Assembly (NCBI RefSeq): GCF_002858745.1
Contig: NZ_PJRO01000004.1
Coordinates: forward strand, 248,001-312,000
Direction of reading: 5' to 3'
DNA from: Mesorhizobium loti
GTDB taxonomy: Bacteria > Pseudomonadota > Alphaproteobacteria > Rhizobiales > Rhizobiaceae
DNA: 64,000 nt
Position numbers and translations under genes: made by a program
Shown: positions 1 to 9,628 of the stretch, piece by piece
Layout: every line of letters begins with the position of its first letter
How positions within the stretch are numbered: position 1 is the first letter of the stretch
Notes under the pieces: generated by a model
Told to the model about the DNA's origin: nothing
Database searches by the model: none
The model's input: only the letters and a program-made list of their open reading frames with translations

Positions 1-993
1 GCGGCGCGACTGGAGGGATCGAAGGGCTTCACCAAGGATCTGTGCGCCCGCTTCAACATCCCGACCGCCGCCTATGGCCGTTTCGACAATCTGGCCGACT
101 CGCGCGCCTATGTGGAAAAGGTCGGCGCGCCGATCGTCATCAAGGCCGATGGGCTGGCCGCCGGCAAGGGCGTTACGGTTGCGATGAGCCTGGCCGAAGC
201 GTTCGATGCGCTGGGCGCCTGTTTCGATGGATCTTTCGGCAGCGCCGGTGCCGAAGTCGTGGTCGAGGAATTCATGACCGGCGAGGAGGCGAGCTTCTTC
301 TGCTTGTGCGACGGCACGACCGCGCTGCCTTTTGGCACGGCGCAGGATCACAAACGCGTCGGTGACGGCGATGTCGGCCCCAACACCGGCGGCATGGGCG
401 CCTATTCGCCGGCCCCTGTGATGACGCCTGAGATGGTCGAGCGCACCATGCGCGAGATCATCGAGCCGACCATGCGCGGCATGGCCGAATTGGGTTCGCC
501 CTTCGCCGGTGTACTGTTTGCCGGATTGATGATCACCGACCAGGGACCCAGGCTGATCGAATACAATACCCGCTTTGGCGATCCCGAATGCCAGGTGCTG
601 ATGATGCGGCTGAAGGACGATCTGCTCGTCCTTCTGAACGCCGCCGCCGATGGCCAGCTTGGTCATATGTCGGTGCGCTGGACGGACGACACGGCGCTCA
701 CTGTGGTGATGGCGGCGGCGGGATATCCTGGCACGCCCGAGAAAGGTTCGGTCATTCGCGGCATCGATGCAGCCCGGGCCGAGGGTGCCGAGGTCTTCCA
801 CGCCGGCACTGCTGTCAACGCGGGTGCCTTGGTCGCCAATGGCGGCCGCGTGCTCAACGTCTCCGCCACCGGTCGTACCGTAGGCGAGGCGCAGAAGCGC
901 GCCTATGCCGCCGTTGACCGCATCGACTGGCCGCAGGGCTTCTGCCGCCGCGACATCGGCTGGCGCGCGGTGGAGCGCGAGGAGGCACGATGA
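1..993 (+). CDS. purD: Phosphoribosylamine-glycine ligase, 5' end outside the window
   Basis: This is the C-terminal part (about 330 residues) of GAR synthetase, which joins glycine to phosphoribosylamine with ATP in the second step of cytoplasmic purine synthesis. The frame is open from base 1, so the N-terminal domain, roughly the first 95 residues of a protein of about 425, lies upstream. Family landmarks are the ATP-grasp loop [11 protein letters not shown], the segment [14 protein letters not shown] and the metal/ATP-binding stretch RFGDPECQ. The C-terminal PurD domain, with [17 protein letters not shown], is complete. The stop overlaps the start of the next gene by 4 bases, so the two are probably translationally coupled. 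Identification is firm. Confidence 0.97.
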   Translation, partial: AARLEGSKGFTKDLCARFNIPTAAYGRFDNLADSRAYVEKVGAPIVIKADGLAAGKGVTVAMSLAEAFDALGACFDGSFGSAGAEVVVEEFMTGEEASFFCLCDGTTALPFGTAQDHKRVGDGDVGPNTGGMGAYSPAPVMTPEMVERTMREIIEPTMRGMAELGSPFAGVLFAGLMITDQGPRLIEYNTRFGDPECQVLMMRLKDDLLVLLNAAADGQLGHMSVRWTDDTALTVVMAAAGYPGTPEKGSVIRGIDAARAEGAEVFHAGTAVNAGALVANGGRVLNVSATGRTVGEAQKRAYAAVDRIDWPQGFCRRDIGWRAVEREEAR

Positions 994-1403
994 GCGTCAC
1001 CATCTATCACAATCCCGCCTGCAGCACCTCGCGCAATGCGCTGGCCATGATCCGCGCTTCCGGCGAGGAGCCCGAGATTATCGAATATCTGAAAGCGCCG
1101 CCGTCGCGCGCCAGATTGGTCGACTTGCTTCGCCTGATGGGCATGACGCCGAAGCAACTGCTGCGCCAGAAGGATACGCCTTACGCGGAATTGCGACTCT
1201 ATGATCCGCGCTTCAGCGATGAGGAAATTCTCAATTTCATGATGCAGCACCCGGTCCTCATCAATCGCCCGATCGTGGTGACCGAAAAGGGCGTCGTGCT
1301 GGCCCGACCTTCGGAACGGGTGCTGGAAGTACTCGCCAATCCCGATATCGGCGATTTCTTCAAGGAAGACGGCGAGGTGGTGCACACCTCCATCCACCGC
1401 TAA
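990..1403 (+). CDS. arsC: ArsC-type (glutaredoxin-like) arsenate reductase family protein
   Basis: The product has 137 residues, the usual size for glutaredoxin-linked ArsC. The catalytic cysteine is Cys11 in NPACSTSRN, and the later segment [16 protein letters not shown] carries the arginine expected in the active site. The family reduces arsenate to arsenite using glutathione and glutaredoxin. The ATG overlaps the purD stop (ATGA), so expression is probably tied to a purine gene rather than to an arsenic operon, and no arsR, arsB or acr3 gene is near. A housekeeping thiol role, as suggested for YffB-like relatives, is therefore possible. The family call is firm and the arsenate role is only inferred. 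Confidence 0.85.
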   Translation: MSVTIYHNPACSTSRNALAMIRASGEEPEIIEYLKAPPSRARLVDLLRLMGMTPKQLLRQKDTPYAELRLYDPRFSDEEILNFMMQHPVLINRPIVVTEKGVVLARPSERVLEVLANPDIGDFFKEDGEVVHTSIHR

Positions 1404-1419
1404 CCTGACGCTTCGAGGA

Positions 1420-2592
1420 TCAGCGGTCCGCCGGCGTGGTGGCAGCTTTGGCGGGCTTGATCGACCCCGTGGCGATCAAATCGACGTTGACCGGCGGAGT
1501 GCCCTGCGAGACCAGCACAGCCTGCTTTCTCTGCCTGGCAGCGGCGACATAGTCGGCAATGCCACGCATCTGTTTCGCCACCAGGAGGGGCGGACGGCGG
1601 AACGCGTTGCGCAGCGCAACCCAGCGGGCCTTCAGGGCAGCGCCCAGTTCATCCAATGTTGGGGGCGCAGCGACCGCCGCATAGGTGATACGCTCCCCAC
1701 GCAGACCGGCCTCCCGCGACAACGGCACTGGCACGCTCGCCAGATAGTCGACGGGCACGTCGATGAGGGCGCCGAAGGGCCATTGCCCACGCAGCTCGGC
1801 CGCGTCCATCGGCGCGACATTGATGTCGATGTCGCTGGGTGTTCCGGCGGCACGATAGGGGCAGGAGAGGCGACCGCAATTGGCCTGCGCAGCGAATTGC
1901 CAGAGCGCATAGCTACTCCAGTGGCCTTTCGGGAAACTGGCGCCGACTTCCGGCTTGTAGCGGGCATACCAGAGCGGCAGCCGGGACAGCAGCCGGTAGC
2001 GATAGCGGTTGGCCGCGATATGGCTGGCCGTCACTTCATTGGTATAGAGAATCGGGAAACGGCCGACGCGGCGGTGCACCTGCCGTACGAATTCTTCGGC
2101 ATCTTCCAGTGACATCCATTTCTCGGGGTCGTTGTCCTCGATGTCGAGCGCGAGCAGGTCGTCGGGGCCCGGTTCGACAAAATCGACGAAATTGTCGGCC
2201 TGTTCGACCGGGTTGCCGGGTCGGGCGAGATGATAGGCACCCCATTCCAGCCCAAGAGCCTTTGCCACCACCTTGCGCGTCTGGAACAGTTCGCGTGTCA
2301 CGGCATGACGCTTCCACAGCGCCTTGCACAGTCGCTGCTCGGTTTCGGTGCCGCTGCAGGAATAGGGCGGCGGCATGCCGTCCGAGGCTTTGTTGATGAA
2401 GCCGACGACGCGCTTGTCGGAAGCGAGCGCGTTCCAGTCGATGGGATTGTATTCGTAAGCGTCGATAACGAGCGCGCGGTCTTGCCTTTTCCATGGCTCG
2501 GAAAAGTCGGACGCCGCGGCCAAGCTTGTCACCGCCGCCAGGCCAGCTGCCAGCATTGCTATGCGAAGGAACTGTCGCGTGCGGCCGTTCAA
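1420..2592 (-). CDS. Secreted GH25-type (lysozyme-like) glycoside hydrolase
   Basis: This 390-residue protein starts with a signal peptide (basic NGRTRQ, then a hydrophobic core ending near SLAAA). Residues of about 40-265 resemble the GH25 lysozyme barrel: VIDAYEYNPIDW near the start, LALDIEDND with the Asp-x-Glu pair expected at the active site, and later LYTNEV and YALWQF. GH25 enzymes cut the glycan chain of peptidoglycan, so a periplasmic or exported wall-remodelling role is inferred. About 120 C-terminal residues extend beyond the domain without a recognised motif. The chosen start is TTG at 2592, because the next ATG (2556) would remove the basic n-region. It stands alone, convergent with arsC. 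Confidence 0.75.
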   Translation of the reverse strand: MNGRTRQFLRIAMLAAGLAAVTSLAAASDFSEPWKRQDRALVIDAYEYNPIDWNALASDKRVVGFINKASDGMPPPYSCSGTETEQRLCKALWKRHAVTRELFQTRKVVAKALGLEWGAYHLARPGNPVEQADNFVDFVEPGPDDLLALDIEDNDPEKWMSLEDAEEFVRQVHRRVGRFPILYTNEVTASHIAANRYRYRLLSRLPLWYARYKPEVGASFPKGHWSSYALWQFAAQANCGRLSCPYRAAGTPSDIDINVAPMDAAELRGQWPFGALIDVPVDYLASVPVPLSREAGLRGERITYAAVAAPPTLDELGAALKARWVALRNAFRRPPLLVAKQMRGIADYVAAARQRKQAVLVSQGTPPVNVDLIATGSIKPAKAATTPADR

Positions 2593-2995
2593 GGGCGTAC
2601 CCCGCTCACTGATGGTCGATCCTGAACGGCCATGGTTAATGAACGGTTTTCGTATGGTTTATTGGCTAAGGAGATACGCTTTCAGCCCACCGCTATGAAT
2701 GCACGCATTTCGCTGGCCAAACCGTCCGCGACCTTGGCCATCGGGCCGAGATGCGGCGAGCGCACCATCAGGATGTCGAGCTTGAGGTCATCACCTGCGA
2801 CGCGTTCCGGTCTTGTCCTGTCGAGCAGGCGTTTTGGGAAAAGCCCGAGCCTTCCGTTTGAAGACTTCGCAAAATCCGCGTGACAAAGTTTGACGTTTAC
2901 GTAAAAGTAGGTCGACTGGTGGAATAGCAACACAACACTGTTGCATTGCAGCGCGGCCACGCGGCAGGATTACGCGGTACAGAGGAGGAGACGGC
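2593..2995. other. Intergenic region between a GH25 gene and an acyl-CoA dehydrogenase gene
   Basis: These 403 bases separate two divergent genes and should hold both promoters. Short open frames run through it on both strands but have no ribosome site, no recognisable product and no typical codon bias, so none is called. The only motif that stands out is the TTTACGTAAA-containing site listed separately. A good ribosome binding site (AGAGGAGGAG) precedes the dehydrogenase start. Confidence 0.6.
2889..2906. promoter_or_regulatory. Possible LiuR-like operator upstream of acyl-CoA oxidation genes
   Basis: The sequence TTTGACGTTTACGTAAAA contains the palindrome TTTACGTAAA and lies about 90 bases before the dehydrogenase start. 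It resembles the motif of MerR-family LiuR regulators of branched-chain acyl-CoA breakdown in proteobacteria. No such regulator gene is in the window. The match is from memory of the motif, so confidence is low. Confidence 0.35.
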
Positions 2996-4765
2996 ATGTA
3001 TCGGGCACCGGTCGCGGATATCGCCTTCACGCTCAAACATGTCGCGGGACTGAAACCAGCCCTCGATGCCGGGTCGTTCGGTGAGCTCGGCGAGGATCTG
3101 GTCGATGCGGTGCTCGAAGAGGCAGGTCGTTTCGCCACCGATGAAGTGGCGCCGCTTTACAAAATCGGCGACGAAATGGGCGCGGTGCTGAAGGACGCGG
3201 CTGTGACCATGCCGACCGGCTGGAAAGACCTTTACCGCCGTTGGATCGAAGGCGGCTGGAACGGCCTATCGGCTCCTGAGGAATTCGGTGGCCAGGCGCT
3301 GCCGACCATGCTCGGTGTCGCAGCACTCGAAATGTGGAACTCGGCCGCAATGGCCTTCGGCATCGGTCCGACACTCACCATGGGCGCGGTCGAGGCGCTG
3401 CACAAACACGCCTCCGACGAGCTCAAGGCAAAGTACCTCGCCAAGTTGGTATCGGGCGAATGGATGGGCACGATGAACCTGACGGAGCCGCAGGCGGGGT
3501 CGGACCTCGCGGCGTTGCGCTCCCGGGCAGAACCCGTCGGGGATGGCACCTATCGCATCTTTGGCCAGAAGATCTTCATCACCTATGGCGAGCACGATTT
3601 CACCGACAACATCGTGCATCTGGTCTTGGCGCGTTTGCCTGATGCGCCGGCCGGCACGCGCGGCATTTCTTTGTTCCTGGTGCCGAAGTTCCTCGTCCAC
3701 GACGACGGTTCGCTCGGCGCCCGCAACGACGTGTTCTGTTCCGGCATCGAACACAAACTCGGCATTCATGCCTCGCCGACATGCACCATGATCTACGGCG
3801 ACGGCTTCGGCGGTTCTGCACCCGGCGCCATCGGCTGGTTGATCGGCGAGGAAAACAAGGGCCTCGCCTGCATGTTCACCATGATGAACAATGCCCGCCT
3901 CGCTGTCGGCATGCAGGGCGTGGCGGTGGCCGAGGCTGCGTACCAGAAGGCGCTGGTCTATGCCAATGAACGCAGGCAAGGCAAGGCGGGCAGTTATGCC
4001 GGCAACGGCATGGCGCCGATCGTCCACCACGCCGACGTGCAGCGCAATCTGCTCACCATGAAGGCGCTCACCGAGATTGCCCGGTCGATCAGCTATTCCT
4101 GCGCGCATGCGCTCGACATGGCGCATGTCTCGGAGGAGGAGCCGGCCAGTCACTGGCGCGACCGCGCCAATCTGCTCACCCCGCTTGCCAAGGCCTTTTC
4201 CACGGATGCCGGCGTCGATGTGGCATCGCTCGGCGTGCAGATCCATGGTGGCATGGGCTTCATCGAGGAAACGGGAGCCGCCGCCTATTATCGCGATGCC
4301 CGCATTGCCCCGATCTATGAGGGCACCAACGGTATCCAGGCCATCGATCTGGTGGCGCGCAAGCTGCCGCTGGGCAGCGGTCAACATGTGCACGGCTATA
4401 TCGATGAGTTGAAGGCGGTGGCCGCCGATGTGCGCGCATCGAACCGTCCCGGTTTCGGCCGCACTGCCGACTTGCTCGAGCGTGCGCTTGCCGATCTTGC
4501 GGAAGCGACAAACTTCCTGCAGGCGCACCTGGCCGACGGCGATCAGGAAACTGCCCTTGCTGGCGCCACGCCGTATCTCAGGCTGATTTCGCTCGCTGCA
4601 GGCGGTGCCTATCTGGCACGCGGCGCGCTTGCTTCCGAACAGCGGCTGCCGCTTTGCCGCTTCTACGCAGAGAACATGCTGGGCGAGACCGCTGTGCTCA
4701 AGGAACGCGTGCTGGGTGGCGCCGAAAGCCTGGCTGAGGCTGGCAAGGCGCTGATTTCGGCCTGA
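2996..4765 (+). CDS. Acyl-CoA dehydrogenase, long DmdC-like form
   Basis: This 589-residue flavoprotein belongs to the longer acyl-CoA dehydrogenase group that begins with a short domain (YRAPVADIAFTLKHVAG), as in DmdC and related enzymes. The substrate/FAD region shows MNLTEPQAGSDLAALRS and GQKIFITYGEHD. The catalytic base is probably Glu442 in IYEGTNGIQAIDL, and IHGGMGFIEE is also typical. The C-terminal extra domain (about 470-589) is present. Such enzymes oxidise acyl-CoA to enoyl-CoA and pass electrons to ETF. Substrate cannot be read from sequence; methylthiopropionyl-CoA is only one option. An enoyl-CoA hydratase follows after 24 bases, so the pair probably performs consecutive beta-oxidation steps. 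Confidence 0.93.
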   Translation: MYRAPVADIAFTLKHVAGLKPALDAGSFGELGEDLVDAVLEEAGRFATDEVAPLYKIGDEMGAVLKDAAVTMPTGWKDLYRRWIEGGWNGLSAPEEFGGQALPTMLGVAALEMWNSAAMAFGIGPTLTMGAVEALHKHASDELKAKYLAKLVSGEWMGTMNLTEPQAGSDLAALRSRAEPVGDGTYRIFGQKIFITYGEHDFTDNIVHLVLARLPDAPAGTRGISLFLVPKFLVHDDGSLGARNDVFCSGIEHKLGIHASPTCTMIYGDGFGGSAPGAIGWLIGEENKGLACMFTMMNNARLAVGMQGVAVAEAAYQKALVYANERRQGKAGSYAGNGMAPIVHHADVQRNLLTMKALTEIARSISYSCAHALDMAHVSEEEPASHWRDRANLLTPLAKAFSTDAGVDVASLGVQIHGGMGFIEETGAAAYYRDARIAPIYEGTNGIQAIDLVARKLPLGSGQHVHGYIDELKAVAADVRASNRPGFGRTADLLERALADLAEATNFLQAHLADGDQETALAGATPYLRLISLAAGGAYLARGALASEQRLPLCRFYAENMLGETAVLKERVLGGAESLAEAGKALISA

Positions 4766-4789
4766 TCATTTCGCAATAAGGAAAAAATC

Positions 4790-5545
4790 GTGACGGATCA
4801 CATCGTAGTCGAGCGCCAGGGCGCGGTTCAGGTCATTCGCATGAACCGGGCCGACAAGAAAAACGCGCTGACCCGCGCCATGTACGCGGCGATGGCGGCG
4901 GCACTGGCCGAGGCGGACGCCCACCCGCTGGTGCGCGCTACAGTCTTCTTCGGCTTGCCGGGCGCTTTTTCGGCGGGCAATGATCTTGCCGATTTCCTGA
5001 CTGTTGCAACGGGTGGTGAGGGTGGCCGCGAAGTTTGGGACTTTCTCCTGGCGCTGGCGCGATCACAAAAGCCGCTGCTGTCGGGTGTCGACGGCATTGC
5101 CGTTGGCATCGGCACCACACTCAACCTGCATTGCGACCTGACCTTCGCCACGCCGCGCACCGTTTTCCGCACCCCGTTCGTCGACCTCGGCCTTGTGCCC
5201 GAGGCGGCTTCCAGCCTGCTGGTGCCGCGCATCATCGGTCGCCAGGACGCGTTCGCACTGCTGGGGCTCGGCGAAGGCTTCTCGGCGGAACGCGCCAAGG
5301 CGGTTGGGCTGATCTACGCGATCGTTGGCGAGGAAGCATTGGAAGCGGCGGTGCTTGCCAAGGCCGAGGAGATCGCAGCCAAGCCGCCGCAGGCGCTGAA
5401 GATCGCCCGCGACCTGATGCTGGGCTCGCGCGAGGACGTCATCGCGCGCATCGAGGAAGAGGGGCGGCATTTCGGCGAGCGCCTCAAGTCCGACGAGGCG
5501 CGCGCCGCTTTCGTGGCCTTCATGAACCGCAAGAAGGCAGGCTGA
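4790..5545 (+). CDS. Enoyl-CoA hydratase/isomerase family protein
   Basis: A 251-residue crotonase-fold protein. It has the oxyanion-hole segments FSAGNDLADF and GVDGIAVGIGTTLNLHCD and the helix region TPFVDLGLVPEAASSLLVPR. The family hydrates or isomerises enoyl-CoA esters. GTG is chosen as start because AAGGAAAAA lies at the right distance and no better ATG exists. The 24-base gap to the acyl-CoA dehydrogenase points to one operon. The Glu pair of classical hydratases is not fully evident: one position carries a Pro-Glu (LVPEAASS), so an isomerase or another crotonase reaction is possible. Confidence 0.88.
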   Translation: MTDHIVVERQGAVQVIRMNRADKKNALTRAMYAAMAAALAEADAHPLVRATVFFGLPGAFSAGNDLADFLTVATGGEGGREVWDFLLALARSQKPLLSGVDGIAVGIGTTLNLHCDLTFATPRTVFRTPFVDLGLVPEAASSLLVPRIIGRQDAFALLGLGEGFSAERAKAVGLIYAIVGEEALEAAVLAKAEEIAAKPPQALKIARDLMLGSREDVIARIEEEGRHFGERLKSDEARAAFVAFMNRKKAG

Positions 5546-5596
5546 CCGCCCGGCGCCTCAGAACTGCGCGATCATAGCGCCGGACGGTCCCGCTGC

Positions 5597-6043
5597 TTAC
5601 CGGTAGGGCGAGATGCACTGCTGGCGTGGCCCATAGTTGGGTTGGAACGTGTTGTCCGACACGCGATAGGAGCGGTAGCGGTCATAGCACCAGCGCACAT
5701 GCGCATTGCTGAGCCGCGCAGGGTAGGCCGGGCGATAGACTGGGCGCCCCTGGTTGGCGATCGCACCGCCGATGATGGCGCCGGCGATGAAGGCGGCCGG
5801 CGGGAACCACATGCCATTGTGGCGTTTCCAGCCCGGCCGGGCATGACGATAGCCGCGATGGCCGTTGTAATAATAACGGTCGCCGTCGCGATAGAAGCCG
5901 CGGCGGTTCTGCACCTGCATGATATCGCTGCCCGTTTCGACGGACGGCCTTGGCATAGGAGCTGCCTGGCCGGGCGTCGCCGAAGTGGCAACAGTGGTGA
6001 ACACGGTCGCTGCCGCGCAAAGGGTCGAAAGAAGCTTTTTCAT
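5597..6043 (-). CDS. BA14K family secreted protein
   Basis: The product is 148 residues with a signal peptide (MKKLLSTLCAAATVF, cleavage near GQAAP). A Tyr/Arg/Gly-rich middle (residues 48-75) is followed by a hydrophobic Gly-rich segment (AAFIAGAIIGGAIANQG) and the conserved BA14K end: HVRWCYDRYRSYRVSDNTF and a final Cys in GPRQQCISPYR. BA14K proteins are small immunoreactive proteins known in Brucella and common in Rhizobiales; lectin-like activity has been reported for the Brucella protein. Ribosome site GAGGAAT precedes the ATG. It appears to be a single-gene unit. Confidence 0.9.
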   Translation of the reverse strand: MKKLLSTLCAAATVFTTVATSATPGQAAPMPRPSVETGSDIMQVQNRRGFYRDGDRYYYNGHRGYRHARPGWKRHNGMWFPPAAFIAGAIIGGAIANQGRPVYRPAYPARLSNAHVRWCYDRYRSYRVSDNTFQPNYGPRQQCISPYR

Positions 6044-6186
6044 CGCATTCCTCGTTTGGTTAGAAACTTAGGACGCGACGAGCTTCGCAGCCGAGGTGTG
6101 AACCGAAACTGAACGCCTGCATTAAATATTTGTAATGTAAGGATAAACGCCTTCCCGCATCGTGCGCCGAAGCGCCGCGTGGCGCT

Positions 6187-6819
6187 CTAACGATGCTCGA
6201 CGGCGATACGGACACCCAATCCGATCAGCACGGTTCCGGTCACGCCTTCGATCGTGCGACGCACCATCGGCCGGCGCAGGAAGTCGCCCGCCTTGGCGAT
6301 GAGAGCCGCATAGAAGGCCAGCCAGGCAAAGGTCAGCACCGAAAAAACGATGCCCAGGAACAGGAAGGCGGTGAAAGTGGCGCCGCCGGCAGGTACGAAC
6401 TGCGGCAACAGGCTGGCGAAGAACACCGCCATCTTGGGATTGCCGAGATCGCTGACGATGCCCTGCCTGAAGGCAGAAGGAGCGGAGAGTCGGATTTGGG
6501 CTTGCGGCAAGGTGCCGCCACGATCGTCAGCAGTCGGCCACAGCGCCTCGCGTAGCGCCTGGATGCCAAGAAAAACCAGGTATGCGGCGCCGGCATATTT
6601 GACGGCCATGAACACCGGCTCCGAAGCCGTCAGGAAGGTAACGACACCGGCGCTGGTCGCGAGCGCCCAGATCGCCTGTCCGCAGGCGATGCCGAGAGCT
6701 GTCATAAACCCGGCGGCGCGGCCGCCGAGCAAGGTGTTGCGAATGGTGATCGCGGTGTCCGGTCCCGGCGTGGCGATGACGATGAACGACACGCCCAAGA
6801 ATGCCAGGAACAAGGTCAT
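6187..6819 (-). CDS. LysE/RhtB family amino acid exporter
   Basis: A 210-residue inner-membrane protein with about six hydrophobic segments and the family start FLGVSFIVIATPGPDTAITIRN, where the PGPD motif is diagnostic. The conserved NPK triplet occurs in SDLGNPKMAVFFASLLPQFV. LysE/RhtB proteins export amino acids or their derivatives; the substrate cannot be inferred. GGGAG lies just before the ATG. It lies about 90 bases downstream of pdxH on the same strand, but no functional link is evident. Confidence 0.93.
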   Translation of the reverse strand: MTLFLAFLGVSFIVIATPGPDTAITIRNTLLGGRAAGFMTALGIACGQAIWALATSAGVVTFLTASEPVFMAVKYAGAAYLVFLGIQALREALWPTADDRGGTLPQAQIRLSAPSAFRQGIVSDLGNPKMAVFFASLLPQFVPAGGATFTAFLFLGIVFSVLTFAWLAFYAALIAKAGDFLRRPMVRRTIEGVTGTVLIGLGVRIAVEHR

Positions 6820-6912
6820 TCGGTCTCCCAGTGGATGCGACCGGCAAATCCTACACGATCTGTGCTGCGCGAACAGACCGGTGCTCGATCGATCCGCTCC
6901 GCCGATCGCTGA

Positions 6913-7530
6913 TTAAGGATAGAGGCGGCTCTTGTCCCAACCGCCCTCGGCCTTGCGGCTGAACACGATCCGGTCGTGCAGGCGGAACGGACGATCGTGC
7001 CAGAACTCGATCGTCTGCGGCACGATGCGGAAGCCGGACCAATGTTTGGGACGCGGAATGTCGCCGATGGCATAGCGGGCGGTGTATTCCGCCACCGCTT
7101 TTTCCAGTGCGAACCGGCTCTCCAGTGGCCGTGACTGCTTCGACGCCCAGGCGCCGATCCGGCTGCCGCGCGGGCGTGATGCGTAGTAGGCGTCCGCTTC
7201 TGCGTCGGAGACGATCTCGACCGGCCCGCGCACGCGCACCTGGCGGCGCAGCGACTTCCAGTGGAAACACATCGCCGCCTTCATAGTGCCCAGAATCTCG
7301 CGGCCCTTGGCGCTTTCGAAGTTCGTGTAGAAGACAAATCCATGCTCGTCGAAACCCTTAAGCAGCACCATGCGCACGTCCGGCATGCCATCGGCATCGA
7401 CGGTTGCCAACGCCACGCCATTGGGGTCGTTGGGTTCGGATTTGGAGGCATCGTCCAGCCAGGCGGCGAACAGCCGGAAGGGCTCCGCGCTCTCCGTAAA
7501 GTCACCTGTTGTTAAGACTGTCTCGTTCAT
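6913..7530 (-). CDS. pdxH: Pyridoxamine/pyridoxine 5'-phosphate oxidase
   Basis: A 205-residue FMN enzyme that oxidises PNP or PMP to pyridoxal phosphate, the last step of the B6 pathway and salvage. Motifs include [24 protein letters not shown] in two parts of the FMN site, [32 protein letters not shown] and the C-terminal [12 protein letters not shown] and GWDKSRLYP. The frame remains open upstream to 7833, but that part overlaps the divergent lipoprotein gene. ATG at 7530 matches the usual short N-terminus, so it was chosen. Length is typical. Confidence 0.97.
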   Translation of the reverse strand: MNETVLTTGDFTESAEPFRLFAAWLDDASKSEPNDPNGVALATVDADGMPDVRMVLLKGFDEHGFVFYTNFESAKGREILGTMKAAMCFHWKSLRRQVRVRGPVEIVSDAEADAYYASRPRGSRIGAWASKQSRPLESRFALEKAVAEYTARYAIGDIPRPKHWSGFRIVPQTIEFWHDRPFRLHDRIVFSRKAEGGWDKSRLYP

Positions 7531-7567
7531 AGTTTTTCCGATGTGAACTGGCCGAGGGATTTGCCGA

Positions 7568-8035
7568 TTGTCGCGCATCGCGCACCTTTTTGACAGCCGG
7601 CCAGTGGGCACTTTCCTTTCGTCCTGTGCAAGGGCGGCGGTACCATGCGTGCTGCTTGCCCTTGCTGGCTGCGGCGCTGGTGGTTTCAGCCTGGAAAAGG
7701 CCGAGGTCGACCGTTCCATCGTCACGGGTTCGATTTCATCGGCTACGAGCAACACCGCCGATGCCGGGATGGCTTCCGACGAAACGACCATCCGCAACGC
7801 CGCATCTTCCGCCGATTTGCAGGGATTGGCCAATCAGGCGGTTCCCTGGGCCAATTCCGCTACCGGCTCGCGTGGCACCATTACCGCGCTGGCCGAGATC
7901 GGAGACGCTGCCAAGGGGCGCTGTCGTCAGTTCGACGTTTCACGCGAAAGCTATGACGGCGTCACCATGTACAGGGCGGCGATTTGCATGACGCCGGCCG
8001 GCGCGTGGCAGACGCAGGATTTCAAGGCGCTTTGA
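7568..8035 (+). CDS. Small surface lipoprotein (17-kDa antigen/RT0821-like)
   Basis: A 155-residue protein with a lipoprotein signal: hydrophobic stretch CVLLALAGC with the lipobox ending at Cys35. The C-terminal part, [20 protein letters not shown] to [15 protein letters not shown], has the two-cysteine pattern of the RT0821/Lpp0805 surface-protein family. Its function is unknown; outer-membrane location is inferred from the lipobox. The start is probably TTG at 7568, as no in-frame ATG lies before the signal sequence. It is divergent from pdxH, and the 37-base gap must hold both start regions. Confidence 0.75.
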   Translation: MSRIAHLFDSRPVGTFLSSCARAAVPCVLLALAGCGAGGFSLEKAEVDRSIVTGSISSATSNTADAGMASDETTIRNAASSADLQGLANQAVPWANSATGSRGTITALAEIGDAAKGRCRQFDVSRESYDGVTMYRAAICMTPAGAWQTQDFKAL

Positions 8036-8121
8036 TTTTCCCATCCACCACTGGAATTTCTTCCTATCAAGGCGCATATAGGAAACAACTCTGAATTCAC
8101 CCGTTCAATGAGCAGGATTTG

Positions 8122-9057
8122 ATGCGCGACCCCTATGAGGTGCTGGGAGTTGCCAGGAACGCTTCGTCCAAGGACATCAAGTCGGCGTTTCGGAAACTCG
8201 CCAAGAAGCACCACCCGGACCAGAACCCGAACGACCCCAAGGCCAAGGATCGGTTTTCCGCGGCCAATCAGGCCTATGAGATTCTCGGTGACGAAAAGGC
8301 CCGTGCCGCCTTCGACCGTGGCGAGATAGACGCCGACGGCAAGCCGCGCTTCCAGGGTTTCGAGAACGCCGGCGGCGATCCTTTCGCCGGTTTCCGCCGC
8401 CAGCAGGGGCCGGGTGCGTCGCACTTCGAATTCCGCTCCGGCGGTGGCAACAGCCCCTTCGGCGAGGGGGCTGGTGACATCTTCAGCCAGATTTTTGGCG
8501 ATGCCTTCAACCAGCAGCGCCCCGGCGCCGCTGCCGCGAGTGGTGGCGACCGCCGCAGGCAGGCTCCGGCCGGCGGAGATATCAATGTCACGCTGGATGT
8601 TACGATCGAGGAGGCCGCGACCGCCGAGAAGGTGACCGCGATCTTCCCGGACGGCCGCAAGGTAGCGGTGAAACTGCCGGCGTATGTGGAAGACGGTCAG
8701 ACCATTCGTCTCAAGGGGCAGGGCGAACAGGGTTACGCTCAGCCTGGCGACGCGCTGGTCAAGATCAGGTTCCGCCGTCATCCACGATACCGCATCGAGG
8801 GACGTGACCTGCATGCCGATCTGCCGGTGTCACTGCACGATGCGGTGGTTGGTGCCAAGGTTGCGGTGGAGACGCCGACCGGGCGTATCGCGCTTGCCGT
8901 ACCGGCCTGGTCGAGCTCCGACAAGGTGCTGCGCATCAAGGGGCGTGGACTGCCTGAAAAGGCCGGGGGACACGGCGATCTCTATGCCCATGTCCGCATC
9001 ATGCTGCCGGAAGGCGGCGATCCGGAACTGGAAGCGCTGGTCAAGAAACAAGGCTGA
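8122..9057 (+). CDS. DnaJ-class co-chaperone (CbpA/DnaJ-like)
   Basis: A 311-residue protein. Residues 1-70 form a J domain with the HPD motif in [11 protein letters not shown], so it should stimulate the ATPase of DnaK. A Gly/Phe-rich linker follows (about 80-150), then two C-terminal client-binding beta domains from about 155 ([15 protein letters not shown]). The cysteine-rich zinc-finger domain of true DnaJ is absent, which places it with CbpA. ATG 8122 is preferred over the adjoining TTG because [10 protein letters not shown] is the standard family start. It stands alone. Confidence 0.93.
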   Translation: MRDPYEVLGVARNASSKDIKSAFRKLAKKHHPDQNPNDPKAKDRFSAANQAYEILGDEKARAAFDRGEIDADGKPRFQGFENAGGDPFAGFRRQQGPGASHFEFRSGGGNSPFGEGAGDIFSQIFGDAFNQQRPGAAAASGGDRRRQAPAGGDINVTLDVTIEEAATAEKVTAIFPDGRKVAVKLPAYVEDGQTIRLKGQGEQGYAQPGDALVKIRFRRHPRYRIEGRDLHADLPVSLHDAVVGAKVAVETPTGRIALAVPAWSSSDKVLRIKGRGLPEKAGGHGDLYAHVRIMLPEGGDPELEALVKKQG

Positions 9058-9133
9058 ACCGCTCGCGATACATCGGCTGGCTCAAGAGATTGGGGCAGCC
9101 GATCCATTGTCGTGGCCATGCCAGTGAGGTGCA

Positions 9134-9628
9134 ATGCTGCGGTCAGTCACAGCGGCGGCAGTGCTCATGTCTTCGGAAATCATCGTTCGCCCGGTCGTTC
9201 GTCAGGATTTCGATCGCTGGTTGCCGCTCTGGGAGGGCTACAACGCCTTCTATGGACGATCAGGCCCGGCCGCGCTCGCAGACTCCATCACACAAATGAC
9301 CTGGTCGCGGTTTTTCGATGCGTATGAACCGGTGCATGCGCTGGTCGCTGAAAACGATGGTCAACTGCTTGGCCTGACGCATTATCTTTTCCATCGTTCA
9401 ACCACGGCCATCGAGCCGAGCTGCTATCTGCAGGATCTGTTCACATCGCAGGACGCGCGCGGCAAGGGAATCGGCAAGGCGCTGATCGAAGGGGTCTATG
9501 ACCGCGCTCGCGAGGCTGGCTCGAAGCGGGTGTACTGGCAGACCCATGAAACCAATCAGATGGCGATGCGGCTCTACGACCAGATCGCTGAACGCTCCGG
9601 CTTTGTGGTCTACCGCAGGCTTTTCTGA
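9134..9628 (+). CDS. GNAT family N-acetyltransferase
   Basis: This 164-residue protein has a single GNAT domain. The acetyl-CoA loop is visible as SQDARGKGIGKALIEGV, followed by WQTHETNQMAMRLYDQIAERSGF, typical of motif B. Substrate is unknown. The N-terminus may instead begin at the ATG at 9167 (MSSEIIVRPV); the earlier ATG is kept because TGAGGT lies before it. Nothing in the surroundings suggests a substrate. Confidence 0.88.
   Translation: MLRSVTAAAVLMSSEIIVRPVVRQDFDRWLPLWEGYNAFYGRSGPAALADSITQMTWSRFFDAYEPVHALVAENDGQLLGLTHYLFHRSTTAIEPSCYLQDLFTSQDARGKGIGKALIEGVYDRAREAGSKRVYWQTHETNQMAMRLYDQIAERSGFVVYRRLF

Noticed and set aside
2632..2883. Short open frames upstream of the acyl-CoA dehydrogenase gene
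   Set aside because: No ribosome site, no family match and overlap with each other on both strands.
3266..4528. A 420-codon open frame antisense to the acyl-CoA dehydrogenase gene
   Set aside because: Composition is that of a reverse-frame shadow and the sense gene is certain.
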